A stretch of 64,000 bases of DNA. Source: Azospirillum sp. OGB3. GTDB lineage: Bacteria > Pseudomonadota > Alphaproteobacteria > Azospirillales > Azospirillaceae. Position 1 is the first letter of the stretch. Every line of letters starts with the position of its first letter. Under the pieces are notes generated by a model. The model was not told where the DNA came from, did no database searches, and saw only the letters and a program-made list of their open reading frames with translations. The position numbers and the translations under genes were made by a program. The DNA is taken from NCBI RefSeq assembly GCF_014192915.1, contig NZ_JACHYN010000002.1, forward strand, positions 496,001-560,000, given 5' to 3'. Positions 45,450 to 53,820 of this stretch are shown here, piece by piece.

Positions 45450-46034
45450 TCAGAGCTTTTGTGTGGGAATCTTCAACGTGGGCTCCGGTTCATAGGCCAG
45501 CGCGGCAAACACGTCGTCCACGTCATCGACGACGGTGTAAAGCGCGCGGTGCGCCGGCTGGGTGAAACCCTGCGCCACCGTATGGTCGATCAGGCCGAGC
45601 AAGGGGCGCCAGTAGCCGTCCACATCCGCGATCACCACCGGCTTGTCGTGCAGGCCCAACTGCTTCCAGGTCAGGATCTCGAACGCCTCGTCGAGCGTGC
45701 CGAGACCGCCCGGCAGCACCACGAAGGCGTCGGCGCGATCCACCATCATGCGCTTGCGGGTGTGCATGCTGTCGACGACGAGCAGTTCGGTCAGGCCGGT
45801 GTGCTCGATCTCGGCGGACTGGATGTGCTCCGGGATGATGCCGACGACCTGCCCCCCGGCGGCGAGTGCGGCGTCGGCGGCGATGCCCATCAGCCCGACG
45901 CGTCCGCCGCCGTAGACGAGCTGGATGCCCCGCCGGGCGAGTCCGTCGCCCAACATATGGGCGGCCTCCTTGTGGACAGCGGCGACGCGGCTGGATGAGC
46001 CGCAATAGACGCAGACGGAATTCGGGGCTTTCAT
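45450..46034 (-). CDS. LOG-family protein (cytokinin riboside 5'-monophosphate phosphoribohydrolase-like)
   Basis: The 194-residue Rossmann-like protein starts SVCVYCGSSSRVAAVHKEAA and has GGGRVGLMGIAADAAL. The LOG signature PGGLGTLDEAFEILTWKQLG is complete. LOG enzymes remove ribose-5-phosphate from cytokinin nucleotides; bacterial members also act on other nucleotides such as AMP. In a plant-associated bacterium a cytokinin role is plausible but not proven. It precedes icd on the same strand with a 240-base gap that contains a GCGCAA-t-TTGCGC inverted repeat (45412-45424). Confidence 0.9.
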   Translation of the reverse strand: MKAPNSVCVYCGSSSRVAAVHKEAAHMLGDGLARRGIQLVYGGGRVGLMGIAADAALAAGGQVVGIIPEHIQSAEIEHTGLTELLVVDSMHTRKRMMVDRADAFVVLPGGLGTLDEAFEILTWKQLGLHDKPVVIADVDGYWRPLLGLIDHTVAQGFTQPAHRALYTVVDDVDDVFAALAYEPEPTLKIPTQKL

Positions 46035-46176
46035 CGCTCACCCTTTCTCGCCGGTTGGGTACACGTTCCGGTGACTGTTCCGGTGCGCCCAGCGGGGTCA
46101 CCTAATGCAAGGGAATAGCAAAGCCGGGGCAACGTCTACCCGGACATCGGACTTCAGCCCATCGGGAGAAAACACT

Positions 46177-46401
46177 ATGGATTCGCGCGTCGTCAACGCC
46201 CTGGCCGCCATCTCGGTGGCCACGTTCCTGTTCCTCGGCTTCGGCGGCGGGATCGGCTTTCTGACCGGCGGGGGCAAGGCGAACGCAGGCGGCGCCACGA
46301 CGGTTCAGGCCACGGAAACCAGCGTCTCCGCGGCCAATATTTCTCCAGGGGACCTGTCCTCCAGCCGCCATTCCGAGACGGTCGCCAAGTTGGAGAAGTA
46401 A
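46177..46401 (+). CDS. Small single-pass membrane protein, unknown
   Basis: The 74-residue protein starts MDSRVVNALAAISVATFLFLGFGGGIGFLTGG after a GGGAGAA site, giving one membrane helix (about residues 8-30). A short Ser/Thr-rich exported tail ends ETVAKLEK. No family is recognised. An upstream in-frame ATG would add a polar extension and lacks a ribosome site. It diverges from the LOG gene. Confidence 0.6.
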   Translation: MDSRVVNALAAISVATFLFLGFGGGIGFLTGGGKANAGGATTVQATETSVSAANISPGDLSSSRHSETVAKLEK

Positions 46402-46556
46402 GCGCGGGGAACTCCTTTCCGGCGGACGCGAAGGCGGTGTGCCGGTCCCGATGCGGCTATGCGTCTGCTCCATCGGCGGTGTTCAGTTCCACCGCCGCGA
46501 TCTGCTATCCTGTCGCAAGCCGGCGTGTCCGCCGGCAATGATGCGGCGGTGCTCCG

Positions 46557-47636
46557 GTGAAGCAAGCTCTCCTGTTCGGCGGTGCGGCGTCTGTCGCCGC
46601 GGCCGCCGTTGTCGCGTATCTGGCCTTCGATCCGGCGCCCGTGCCGGGCTTCCGCGCCGGAACGGCCGGTTCCGGAACGACCGTCGCGCTGGGCAGCATG
46701 TCCCCGGCCAAGCCGCCGGCGACCGCGCCGGCCCCGGCGAAGGCCGCGGAGGAGCCCGCCGGTCCACGCTTCGACATCGTGCGGGTCGCCCCGGACGGCG
46801 CCACCGTGATGGCCGGCCGTGCCACGCCGGGCTCGTCGGTGACCGTCCATGACGGGGAGCGCTCGCTCGGTTCCGTCAACGCCGACGCGCGCGGCGAGTG
46901 GGTCCTTCTTCCCGACCAGCCCCTGGCCCCCGGCGCCCGCGAATTGAGCCTCTCGGAGAAGGCCACCCCCGCCGCCGAGCCGACCCCGTCGGAGCGCGTC
47001 GTGGTGGTCGTGGTGCCCGAACCGCCACCCGCCACCGGCGGGGCGTCTTCGGAGGCGCCGACCGGTCCGCTGGCCGTCGCCATGCCACGCGATGGGCTGG
47101 GCGACGGGCGGGGCGGCAGCACGATCCTGCAGGCTCCGAAGGGGCCGGCCGGCCCGGCGACCCGGGGCATGGCGGCCCCGCCGCCGCCGGGGGGCGTATC
47201 GTTGGAAAGCATGGATTACGACGCCTCGGGACAGGTCGCCATGGGCGGCCGGGCGCAGCCGGGAAGCGCCGTGCAGCTCTATCTCGACAATCTTCTGGTC
47301 GGCAGCGCCCACACCGACCCGAACGGCCAGTGGCGGCTGCGCCCGGAGCGCGCCGTGCCGCCGGGCGTCTACACGCTGCGCGCCGATCAGGTGACCGACT
47401 CGGGCAAGGTCACCGCCCGCGTCGAACTGCCGGTGCAGGTGTCGGAGGTTCCGGCCAACCTGCCGGACGGCCGGTCGATGGTCGTCCAGCCGGGCAACAG
47501 CCTGTGGCGGATCGCCCGCTCCACCTACGGGCACGGCGTGCAGTACACGCTGATCTACGAGGCCAACCGCGGCCAGATCCGCGACCCGGACCTGATCTAT
47601 CCCGGCCAGATCTTCGCGCTGCCGGTCTCGAACTGA
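46557..47636 (+). CDS. LysM peptidoglycan-binding protein
   Basis: The 359-residue protein starts at a GTG and has an N-terminal membrane anchor or signal (QALLFGGAASVAAAAVVAYLA). Two Ig-like repeats follow: FDIVRVAPDGATVMAGRATPGSSV / NADARGEWVLLP near 80-125, and SMDYDASGQVAMGGRAQPGSAV / TDPNGQWRLRP near 220-265. A C-terminal LysM domain spans about 312-357 (VVQPGNSLWRIARSTYG, RGQIRDPDLIYPGQIFALP). Proteins of this layout are cell-wall-associated; a peptidase domain is absent. Confidence 0.88.
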   Translation: MKQALLFGGAASVAAAAVVAYLAFDPAPVPGFRAGTAGSGTTVALGSMSPAKPPATAPAPAKAAEEPAGPRFDIVRVAPDGATVMAGRATPGSSVTVHDGERSLGSVNADARGEWVLLPDQPLAPGARELSLSEKATPAAEPTPSERVVVVVVPEPPPATGGASSEAPTGPLAVAMPRDGLGDGRGGSTILQAPKGPAGPATRGMAAPPPPGGVSLESMDYDASGQVAMGGRAQPGSAVQLYLDNLLVGSAHTDPNGQWRLRPERAVPPGVYTLRADQVTDSGKVTARVELPVQVSEVPANLPDGRSMVVQPGNSLWRIARSTYGHGVQYTLIYEANRGQIRDPDLIYPGQIFALPVSN

Positions 47637-47655
47637 AATTTTTTCGGGCCGAGCC

Positions 47656-48120
47656 TTACAGATACGGGGCGAGCAGGCGCAGGAAGGGCCGCGCCTGCTG
47701 GAGCGCCACCACGGTCTGGTGGATCAGATCCTCCGGCGTCGCCTGGCCCTCGTATTCGGCCTCGGAGAACAGCAGGATCTTCTGGCCCTCCTGGACGAGG
47801 AAGCGGGTGCCCCGGCGGTCCTGGATGCCGCGCAGGATCGCCAGGAGCTGGCGTCGCCGTTCCGGCGACTGGGCGGTATAGGGGATGTGGCCGATCTCAG
47901 CCCACACCTGCGAGCGCGACTTTTCCCCGTCGAAGCCGACGGCGATGCTGAAGGGCAGCCCGTCGGCCATGAAGTGCAGCCGCGCCGGGCGCGGCGGCTG
48001 GGCGATGCCCAGAACGCCCTCGGGGGTCATCACGAAGGTGTCGGGGCTGAAGGGCAGGGCGGTCTGCGAGACCTGCGCGAGCGACGGCATGGCCTGAAGG
48101 CGGGCGGCGGGAACGGACAC
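47656..48120 (-). CDS. Conserved hypothetical protein
   Basis: The 154-residue product starts at a GTG; an ATG eleven codons in (MPSLAQVSQ) is an alternative, and neither has a clear ribosome site. The sequence has an alpha-beta pattern (RPARLHFMADGLPFSIAVGFDG, EIGHIPYTAQSPERRRQLLAILRG, GTRFLVQEGQKILLFSEAEYEG) and no membrane segment. I do not recognise a family; the fold resembles small sensory-chaperone-like domains, as in YbjN, only loosely. It converges on the LysM gene and diverges from psd. Confidence 0.6.
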   Translation of the reverse strand: MSVPAARLQAMPSLAQVSQTALPFSPDTFVMTPEGVLGIAQPPRPARLHFMADGLPFSIAVGFDGEKSRSQVWAEIGHIPYTAQSPERRRQLLAILRGIQDRRGTRFLVQEGQKILLFSEAEYEGQATPEDLIHQTVVALQQARPFLRLLAPYL

Positions 48121-48247
48121 GGGGGCTCGCTCATTCCTGTGGTGTCGGTGGCGTCACTCTCCACCTTCCCTGCTAAAATTCTGTAAAGGGCGGGGGATGC
48201 TGTCTAGAATGCGCCGCTCCAACGATCCGAGGCTGAAGTAACCGGCG

Positions 48248-48946
48248 ATGTCCGCCCTCAACACCGTAGTCGTTCCGATCCACCGCGCCGGCTGGCCGTT
48301 CATCGCCGCCTTCGCCGTGGTCTCCCTGATTCTCGGGCTTGCCGTGGCGAAACCGCTGGGCTGGCTGGGTCTCGTCCTCACCCTGTGGTGCGTGTATTTC
48401 TTCCGCGATCCCGATCGCGTGACGCCGACGCGGCCCGGCCTGCTGGTCAGCCCCGCCGACGGGCGCGTGACCATGATCGTTCCCGCGGTTCCGCCGCCGG
48501 AGCTGGGCATGGGCGACGCGCCGCTGACCCGCATCAGCATCTTCCTCAACGTCTTCAACGTGCACGTCAACCGGGTGCCGGCGGACGGCACGGTGGTCGC
48601 GGCGGAATACCACAAGGGCACCTTCGTGAACGCCGCGCTGGACAAGGCCAGCGAGGAGAATGAGCGCGCCGCCTTCCGCCACCGCCTTCCCGACGGGCGT
48701 GAGATTGCCTATGTGCAGATCGCCGGCCTCGTCGCCCGCCGCATCCTCTACTGGGTGAAGGCCGGCCAGGAGGTCAAGGCGGGCGAGCGGTTCGGCCTGA
48801 TCCGATTCGGCAGCCGCACCGACGTCTATCTGCCGGACGGCGTGGTCCCGCTGGTCTGCGTCGGGCAGACGGCGATCGGCGGCGAGACCGTGCTGGCCGA
48901 CCTGACCGCCACCGAACCGCAACGGCAGGGGGATGTCCGCCGATGA
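48248..48946 (+). CDS. psd: Phosphatidylserine decarboxylase proenzyme
   Basis: Psd makes phosphatidylethanolamine from phosphatidylserine. The 232-residue protein is the short type. It has N-terminal membrane segments (about residues 13-50), [37 protein letters not shown], and the self-cleavage site G188-S189 in RFGSRTDVY, which yields the pyruvoyl group. The stop overlaps the pssA start as ATGA, so both phospholipid genes are co-translated. A possible promoter is TGTAAA-N17-TAGAAT at 48182-48210. Confidence 0.96.
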   Translation: MSALNTVVVPIHRAGWPFIAAFAVVSLILGLAVAKPLGWLGLVLTLWCVYFFRDPDRVTPTRPGLLVSPADGRVTMIVPAVPPPELGMGDAPLTRISIFLNVFNVHVNRVPADGTVVAAEYHKGTFVNAALDKASEENERAAFRHRLPDGREIAYVQIAGLVARRILYWVKAGQEVKAGERFGLIRFGSRTDVYLPDGVVPLVCVGQTAIGGETVLADLTATEPQRQGDVRR

Positions 48947-49851
48947 AGCGTCCGGTCTTCAAGCCGGCAGTGTTCCGCAAGCGCCGGGCGCGCCGTCCGC
49001 ACCCGCGGCTGAAGGGGTTGTCGATCAACCATCTTCTGCCAAACGTGCTGACGGTGCTGGCGCTGTGCTCCGGCCTGACGGCCATCCGCTTCGCCATGCA
49101 CGAGCGGTGGGAGCAGGCGGTCGTCTGCATCGTCATCGCGGCGATCTTCGACGCGCTGGACGGGCGGATCGCCCGCCTGCTGAACGGGCAGAGCAAGTTC
49201 GGCGCGGAGCTGGACAGCCTGTCCGACGTCATCAGCTTCGGCGTGGCCCCCGCCTTCATGATGTATCTGTGGGCGCTGAACGGCGCCGGCAGCCTGGGCT
49301 GGATCGCCGCCATGGCCTACGCGGTCTGCGCGGCGCTGCGGCTGGCCCGCTTCAACTCGCGGCTGGACGTCGACCTGCCGCCTTGGGCCTTCAACTACTT
49401 CACCGGCGTTCCCGCCCCGGCGGGCGCCGGTCTGGCCGTCCTTCCCATGGTCATCGGCTTCGAGGCCGGGCCGGACATCGCCGGCCATCCGGCCGTCGTC
49501 GTGCCCTGGACGCTGGCGATGGGCGGGCTGATGGTCAGCACGCTGCCGACCTTCTCCTTCAAGGGCATGCGGGTGCCGACCCAGTATGTGGTGCCGGGTC
49601 TGGTCGGCGTCGGCCTGCTCGCCGCCTCGCTGGTCAGCCAGCCCTGGTGGACGCTCGCCTTCCTCGGGCTGGCCTATCTGGCGAGCCTGCCCTTCTCGGT
49701 GGCGCAGTTCCGCAAGCTGCAGCAGGCCGCCCAGTTGATGAAGGAGACGGAGGAGACTCCGGTGGAGGAGCCCGCGGCGGCCGCTTCGGACGTGCCGCCC
49801 CCATCGCCTGAGATGGTGTCTGAAAAGACCAGGACGCCGTCGTCCGACTGA
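48943..49851 (+). CDS. pssA: CDP-diacylglycerol-serine O-phosphatidyltransferase
   Basis: PssA makes phosphatidylserine, the substrate of the preceding Psd. The 302-residue membrane protein has the CDP-alcohol phosphatidyltransferase motif [18 protein letters not shown] with ELDSLSD directly after (about residues 70-95; all motif Asp present) and about eight hydrophobic segments. It has a basic N-terminus and a disordered acidic tail. Translational coupling with psd is the common alphaproteobacterial arrangement. Confidence 0.96.
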   Translation: MKRPVFKPAVFRKRRARRPHPRLKGLSINHLLPNVLTVLALCSGLTAIRFAMHERWEQAVVCIVIAAIFDALDGRIARLLNGQSKFGAELDSLSDVISFGVAPAFMMYLWALNGAGSLGWIAAMAYAVCAALRLARFNSRLDVDLPPWAFNYFTGVPAPAGAGLAVLPMVIGFEAGPDIAGHPAVVVPWTLAMGGLMVSTLPTFSFKGMRVPTQYVVPGLVGVGLLAASLVSQPWWTLAFLGLAYLASLPFSVAQFRKLQQAAQLMKETEETPVEEPAAAASDVPPPSPEMVSEKTRTPSSD

Positions 49852-49890
49852 CGAAAGCCGGTGACTGACGAAAGCCGCCCGCCGTCGCCG

Positions 49891-50229
49891 TCACTCGGCG
49901 GCGGCGGGCAGGTCCAGCGGCACGGTCCGCTCGGTCACGGCGACCGTCAGGACCATCGGGATCTGGCGCAGGCAATTGCCGACATGGTTCGATTCCGCGG
50001 CCACCATGCCGGTCATCTCGACCTCCACCGTCAACTCGTCGCTCAGCAGGCGGCTGTTCAGCGACAGCGGGACAAGGCCGCGCTTGGCGAACAGCTCCAG
50101 CACGCGGGGCAGGGTGCCGGGATCGGCGTCGGCCTGGACGGCGAAGCGGACGAGGCGGTTCGGATCGGTCGGACGGGATTCGGCGGCGGGCGCCGCCAGA
50201 GTGACGGCGGACAACGTGATGGTGGACAT
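49891..50229 (-). CDS. IlvM-like ACT-domain protein
   Basis: The 112-residue protein contains one ACT-like domain: RLVRFAVQADADPGTLPRVLELFAKRGLVP, then DELTVEVEMTGMVA and a terminal VLTVAVTER. The layout parallels IlvM, the small regulatory subunit of acetohydroxyacid synthase II (NPETLERVLRVVRHRGF, NIELTVAS, VAHVAI). No large subunit lies beside it, so it would act in trans or regulate another enzyme. The gene has a 5' leader with a terminator hairpin and a Leu/Ile/Val-rich short frame. GAGAG precedes the ATG. Assignment to branched-chain regulation is inferred. Confidence 0.6.
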   Translation of the reverse strand: MSTITLSAVTLAAPAAESRPTDPNRLVRFAVQADADPGTLPRVLELFAKRGLVPLSLNSRLLSDELTVEVEMTGMVAAESNHVGNCLRQIPMVLTVAVTERTVPLDLPAAAE

Positions 50230-50288
50230 GGATCTCTCTTACCTTGGTCTTGAGTCGATGAGTGCAGGGTCAGACCTGCAGACGCGCG

Positions 50289-50317
50289 AAAACCCCGGCT
50301 CTCACACGAGAACCGGG
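50289..50317 (-). terminator. Attenuator-like terminator in the leader of the IlvM-like gene
   Basis: On the minus strand CCCGG-TTCTC-gtgt-GAGAG-CCGGG forms a 10-bp stem with one G-U pair, followed by G and TTTT. It lies 60 bases before the ACT gene start and downstream of the only possible promoter region. It therefore acts in the gene's own leader. A further TGCAGG-N6-CCTGCA hairpin is at 50263-50280. Confidence 0.65.
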
Positions 50318-50358
50318 CTGCTAATTCGCAGACCCAGGGTAAGGTGACGGTCCATCAT
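50302..50358 (-). CDS. Putative Leu/Ile/Val-rich leader peptide
   Basis: The frame encodes MMDRHLTLGLRISSPVLV (18 residues; an ATG at 50388 would extend it to 28). Seven of the 18 residues are Leu, Ile or Val. The stop codon falls in the loop of the terminator hairpin, so translation of the frame must affect folding. No strong ribosome site is visible. The position of the stop differs from classical attenuators, where it precedes the terminator. Confidence 0.35.
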   Translation of the reverse strand: MMDRHLTLGLRISSPVLV

Positions 50359-50435
50359 GGGCGTCAGGATAGGGCGATGGGCGGCCATGGTCAATGGAGT
50401 CGGGAAATGACGCTCTCAACAGGACACGCGAAGCC

Positions 50436-51026
50436 ATGAACGACAGCGGCATCCACATCCGCCCGGCCGAGCCGGACGACGCGCCGGACTTGGCGCGGCT
50501 GATCGACATGGCCGGCGGCGGCGTCTACGAGTTCCTGCTCGACGGGCTGGTGCCCGGCCAGACGGCGGCGGAGATGCTGGTGCCGGGGCTGGCGGGCACG
50601 TCGGGGTCCTTCTCCCACCGCCATTCGGGTGTGGCGGAGGCGGCGGGCCGCATCGTCGGAGTCGCCCACGCCTACCCCGTGGACTGGATCAAGACGCAGG
50701 ATTACAGCGGGCTGCCCGTCGACCGGCTGGCCCACATGGAGGATTTCAACCGGGTGCACGACTGGGGCAGCTATTTTCTGTCGGCGCTGGCCGTCGACCC
50801 GGCATGGCGCCGCCACGGCATCGCCAGCCAGCTTCTCGCCTGGGTCTATGAACGGGCGCGGCGCGGCCGGTTCGACCGGGTGACGCTGCATGTCTGGGCC
50901 GACAACGCCGACGCCCGCCAACTCTACGCCAAGGAAGGCTTCGCCGAGATCGGCCGCGCCGACATCCCCTGGCACGAGCGGCTGCCGCACCAGGGGGGAA
51001 GCGTGCTGCTCCGGCGCGCGGTCTAG
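50436..51026 (+). CDS. GNAT-family N-acetyltransferase
   Basis: The 196-residue protein starts IHIRPAEPDDAPDLARLIDMA, and its acetyl-CoA region reads LSALAVDPAWRRHGIASQLLAW (V/I-x-x-x-x-R-R-x-G-I-A). VTLHVWADNADARQLYAKEGFAEIGR follows, which are motifs A and B of GNAT enzymes. The substrate is unknown. The ATG at 50436 was chosen over one 14 codons upstream because it fits the domain start. It is divergent from the IlvM-like gene and converges on prmB. Confidence 0.9.
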   Translation: MNDSGIHIRPAEPDDAPDLARLIDMAGGGVYEFLLDGLVPGQTAAEMLVPGLAGTSGSFSHRHSGVAEAAGRIVGVAHAYPVDWIKTQDYSGLPVDRLAHMEDFNRVHDWGSYFLSALAVDPAWRRHGIASQLLAWVYERARRGRFDRVTLHVWADNADARQLYAKEGFAEIGRADIPWHERLPHQGGSVLLRRAV

Positions 51027-51968
51027 TTAGCGGCCAGGCTTCAGCTGGTCGCGGGTCAGCCAGAAGACCTCGCCGAAGCTGTTGGCGGTCTCGACCCAGA
51101 AGAAGTCGAGGTCCGGATACTCGGCCTCCAGGATCTCGCGGCCGGTGCCGAACTCGCAGAGCAGGCCGCCTTCCGGCGTCAGGTGCTTGGGCGCGTCCTT
51201 CAGGATGCGGCGCACGATGTCCAGTCCGTCCTCGCCCGACGCCAGGGCCATCTGCGGCTCGTGGCGGAACTCCGGCGGCAGGGCGGCCATCGCCTCGGCG
51301 TCCACGTAGGGCGGGTTGGTGATGATGACGTCGTACTTGCGGTTCTTCAGCGGCGCGAACAGGTCGCCGTGGTGCAGGGCGATGCGGTCCTCGAACCCGC
51401 TGTCGGCGACGTTGCGCTTGGCCACCTCCAGCGCGTCGGCGGACAGGTCCACCGCGTCCACCTGGGCCTCCGGGAAGATCTGCGCGGCCAGGATGGCGAG
51501 GCACCCCGAGCCGGTGCAGAGGTCGAGAACCCGCTCGACCTCCGTCGGGTCCTCCACCAGCGTGAAGTCGTCGCCGCCGATCAGGTCGGAGAACAGGATC
51601 TCCCCGATGTAGGAGCGCGGGACGATCACCCGCTCGTCCACATAGAAGGGGATGCCCTGGATGTAGGCCTTGTTCAGCAGGTAGGAGGCCGGCTTGCGCG
51701 TCTCCACGCGGGCGTGCAGCAGGTCGGCGACCTTGCGGCGCTCCGCCAGGGTCAGCCGGGCGTCCACATAGGGGTCGAGCTGGTCGATGGGCAGGCTCAG
51801 CCCTTCGAGCACCATGAACACCGCCTCGTCATGGGCGTTGGTGGTGCCGTGGCCGTAATCCAGATCGGCCTCGGTGAAGCGGCTGACGCCGTAGCGGATC
51901 AGGTCGCGGACGGTGCGCAGCTCGGTCGCCGCGTCGGCGGGGGTGAGGTCCAGGGAGGGCTTGGTCAC
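51027..51968 (-). CDS. prmB: Ribosomal protein L3 glutamine methyltransferase PrmB
   Basis: PrmB methylates a glutamine of ribosomal protein L3. The 313-residue protein has the N-terminal helical domain (LRTVRDLIRYGVSRFTEADL, YGHGTTNAHDEAVFMVLEGL), the SAM site VLDLCTGSGCLAILAA and catalytic NPPYVDAEAMAALPPE. The N-terminus distinguishes it from PrmC. The GTG start directly abuts the arsC-like stop (TAA then GTG), with GGAG inside the upstream gene, so the two are coupled. Confidence 0.93.
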   Translation of the reverse strand: MTKPSLDLTPADAATELRTVRDLIRYGVSRFTEADLDYGHGTTNAHDEAVFMVLEGLSLPIDQLDPYVDARLTLAERRKVADLLHARVETRKPASYLLNKAYIQGIPFYVDERVIVPRSYIGEILFSDLIGGDDFTLVEDPTEVERVLDLCTGSGCLAILAAQIFPEAQVDAVDLSADALEVAKRNVADSGFEDRIALHHGDLFAPLKNRKYDVIITNPPYVDAEAMAALPPEFRHEPQMALASGEDGLDIVRRILKDAPKHLTPEGGLLCEFGTGREILEAEYPDLDFFWVETANSFGEVFWLTRDQLKPGR

Positions 51969-52310
51969 TTACAGGATCTCCAGAACGCTTTCCGGCGGAC
52001 GGCCCACGCGGGCCTTGTCGCCCGTGACGACGATGGGCCGCTCGATGGCGGCGGGGTTGGCGGACAATGCGTCGATCAGGGCGTCGCCGTCGAGATCCTT
52101 GGCGATCCCGGCCTCCGCCGCCTCCTTGGCGCGCAGGATGTCGCGCGGGCCCTTGCCCAGCTTGGCCAGGATGGCCTTCAGCTCGGCCGGGGAGGGCGGG
52201 GTCTTCAGATACTCCACGACCGTGGGCTCGACGCCCCTGGACCGCAGAAGCTCCAGCGTCTGGCGCGACTTGGTGCAGCGCGGGTTGTGGTAGATGGTGA
52301 CGTCGCTCAT
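51969..52310 (-). CDS. arsC: Arsenate reductase-family protein (glutaredoxin type)
   Basis: The 113-residue thioredoxin-fold protein starts VTIYHNPRCTKSRQTLELLRSRG; C12 in the HNPRCTKS loop is the catalytic Cys of ArsC. KTPPSPAELKAIL and IERPIVVTGDKARVGRPPE (conserved Arg residues for arsenate binding) complete the family pattern. No ars operon genes are adjacent, so a role in arsenate reduction is likely by homology but other ArsC/Spx-like functions are possible. It is translationally coupled to prmB and diverges from serA. Confidence 0.88.
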   Translation of the reverse strand: MSDVTIYHNPRCTKSRQTLELLRSRGVEPTVVEYLKTPPSPAELKAILAKLGKGPRDILRAKEAAEAGIAKDLDGDALIDALSANPAAIERPIVVTGDKARVGRPPESVLEIL

Positions 52311-52444
52311 CCCGGTGTTTCCCTCGCTGTTCCCAGCCCAAGGCATTGCCTGCGGCAGCAATACACCCGCCCCGCGCGCGGCGCCAACCCGCCATGCGGA
52401 ATGGCGGCGGCAACGCAACATCCCTCGCGTGACAAGGCCGGCGC

Positions 52445-52473
52445 TTGGCATTACCTTGCGCGCTCGCATTATT
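52445..52473 (+). promoter_or_regulatory. Possible serA promoter
   Basis: TTGGCA, 17 bases, ATTATT, about 38 bases before the serA start. The TTGGCAT-N-CCTTGC sequence resembles a sigma-54 element, but the GG-GC spacing is one base short. Confidence 0.35.
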
Positions 52474-52510
52474 GGCGGCCCGCCGCGTGCGGGGCCATTC
52501 ATTTCGACGG

Positions 52511-53767
52511 ATGCCGGCCGTGACGAAGCTCTCGCTCTCCAAGGACAAGATCAACATCCTGCTGCTCGAAGGCGTTCACGACAACGCCATCAACGAGTTG
52601 GCGCATGGCGGCTACGCCACCGTGGAGCGTCTGCCGCACGCGCTGGACGAATCGGAGCTGCTGGAGCGCATCGGGTCCGTCCACATGCTGGGCATCCGCT
52701 CGCGCACCCATTTGACCGCCAAGGTCCTTGAGGCCGCGACCCGCCTGTTCAGCGTCGGCTGCTTCTGCATCGGCACGAATCAGGTCGATCTGAAGGCCGC
52801 GCGCCGACTCGGCATCCCGGTCTTCAACGCGCCCTACTCGAACACCCGGTCGGTGGCGGAGCTGGTGATCGGCGAGGTCATCATGCTGATGCGCGGCATC
52901 TTCTCGAAGTCGACCCTCGTGCATGGCGGCGGCTGGATGAAGTCGGCCAAGGACAGCTACGAGATCCGCGGCAAGACGCTGGGCATCGTCGGCTACGGCC
53001 ACATCGGCACCCAGGTGTCGATCATGGCCGAATCGATGGGCATGAAGGTCCGCTACTACGACGTCGTGAACAAGCTGGCGCTCGGCAACGCGCAGCCCTG
53101 CCACTCGCTGGAGGAGCTGCTGGCGGTGTCCGACGTGGTGACCCTGCACGTCCCCGACACGCCGCAGACCCGCGACATGATCGGCGAGGCGCAGATCCGC
53201 GCCATGAAGAAGGGCGCCCACCTGATCAACGCCGCCCGCGGCAAGGTCGTGGTGATCGAGGCGCTGGCCGCCGCCCTGAGGGACAAGCACCTGCTGGGTG
53301 CGGCCATCGACGTGTTCCCCAAGGAGCCGGGCGGCGACAAGGAGGTGTTCGAGAGCGCGCTGCGCGGGCTCGACAACGTCATCCTGACCCCGCACATCGG
53401 CGGCTCGACGATGGAGGCGCAGGCCAACATCGGCACCGAGGTGTCGCAGAAGCTGATCGAGTATTCGGACAACGGCTCGACCATGGGCGCCGTGAATTTC
53501 CCGCAGGTCGGCCTGCCGGTGGTCCACGCCGGCAGCACCCGCTTCCTGCACGTCCACGAGAACCGTCCGGGCGTCCTGCGCAAGATCAACGAGGTGTTCT
53601 CGGGCCGCGACCTGAACATCGCCGCGCAGTATCTCCAAACCGACCCGGAACTGGGCTACGTCGTGGTGGACGTCGACGGCGACGTGGACGAGAACGAGGT
53701 GGCGAGCGACCTGCGCTCCATCGAGGGCACGTTGAAGGCCCGCTTCCTCTATCCGGGCAAGCGCTGA
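52511..53767 (+). CDS. serA: D-3-phosphoglycerate dehydrogenase SerA
   Basis: SerA commits 3-phosphoglycerate to serine synthesis. The 418-residue protein starts KDKINILLLEGVHDNAINEL. It has FSVGCFCIGTNQVDLKAARRLGIPVFNAPYSNTRSVAEL, the NAD site LGIVGYGHIGTQVSIMAE, catalytic Arg/Glu/His regions (INAARGKVVVIEAL, LTPHIGGSTMEAQ) and a C-terminal ACT domain (HENRPGVLRKINEVFSGRDLNI). This is the E. coli-type length, allowing serine feedback. The ATG at 52511 fits; an upstream ATG would add 22 unlike residues. Confidence 0.95.
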   Translation: MPAVTKLSLSKDKINILLLEGVHDNAINELAHGGYATVERLPHALDESELLERIGSVHMLGIRSRTHLTAKVLEAATRLFSVGCFCIGTNQVDLKAARRLGIPVFNAPYSNTRSVAELVIGEVIMLMRGIFSKSTLVHGGGWMKSAKDSYEIRGKTLGIVGYGHIGTQVSIMAESMGMKVRYYDVVNKLALGNAQPCHSLEELLAVSDVVTLHVPDTPQTRDMIGEAQIRAMKKGAHLINAARGKVVVIEALAAALRDKHLLGAAIDVFPKEPGGDKEVFESALRGLDNVILTPHIGGSTMEAQANIGTEVSQKLIEYSDNGSTMGAVNFPQVGLPVVHAGSTRFLHVHENRPGVLRKINEVFSGRDLNIAAQYLQTDPELGYVVVDVDGDVDENEVASDLRSIEGTLKARFLYPGKR

Positions 53768-53820
53768 GGTCCGGCGTCGCGGCCCTTGCCGTCGGCGAGG
53801 GCCGCACCGACATAGGCGGA

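Noticed and set aside
52445..52460. Sigma-54 promoter before serA
   Set aside because: TTGGCATTACCTTGC has GG and GC elements one base too close.
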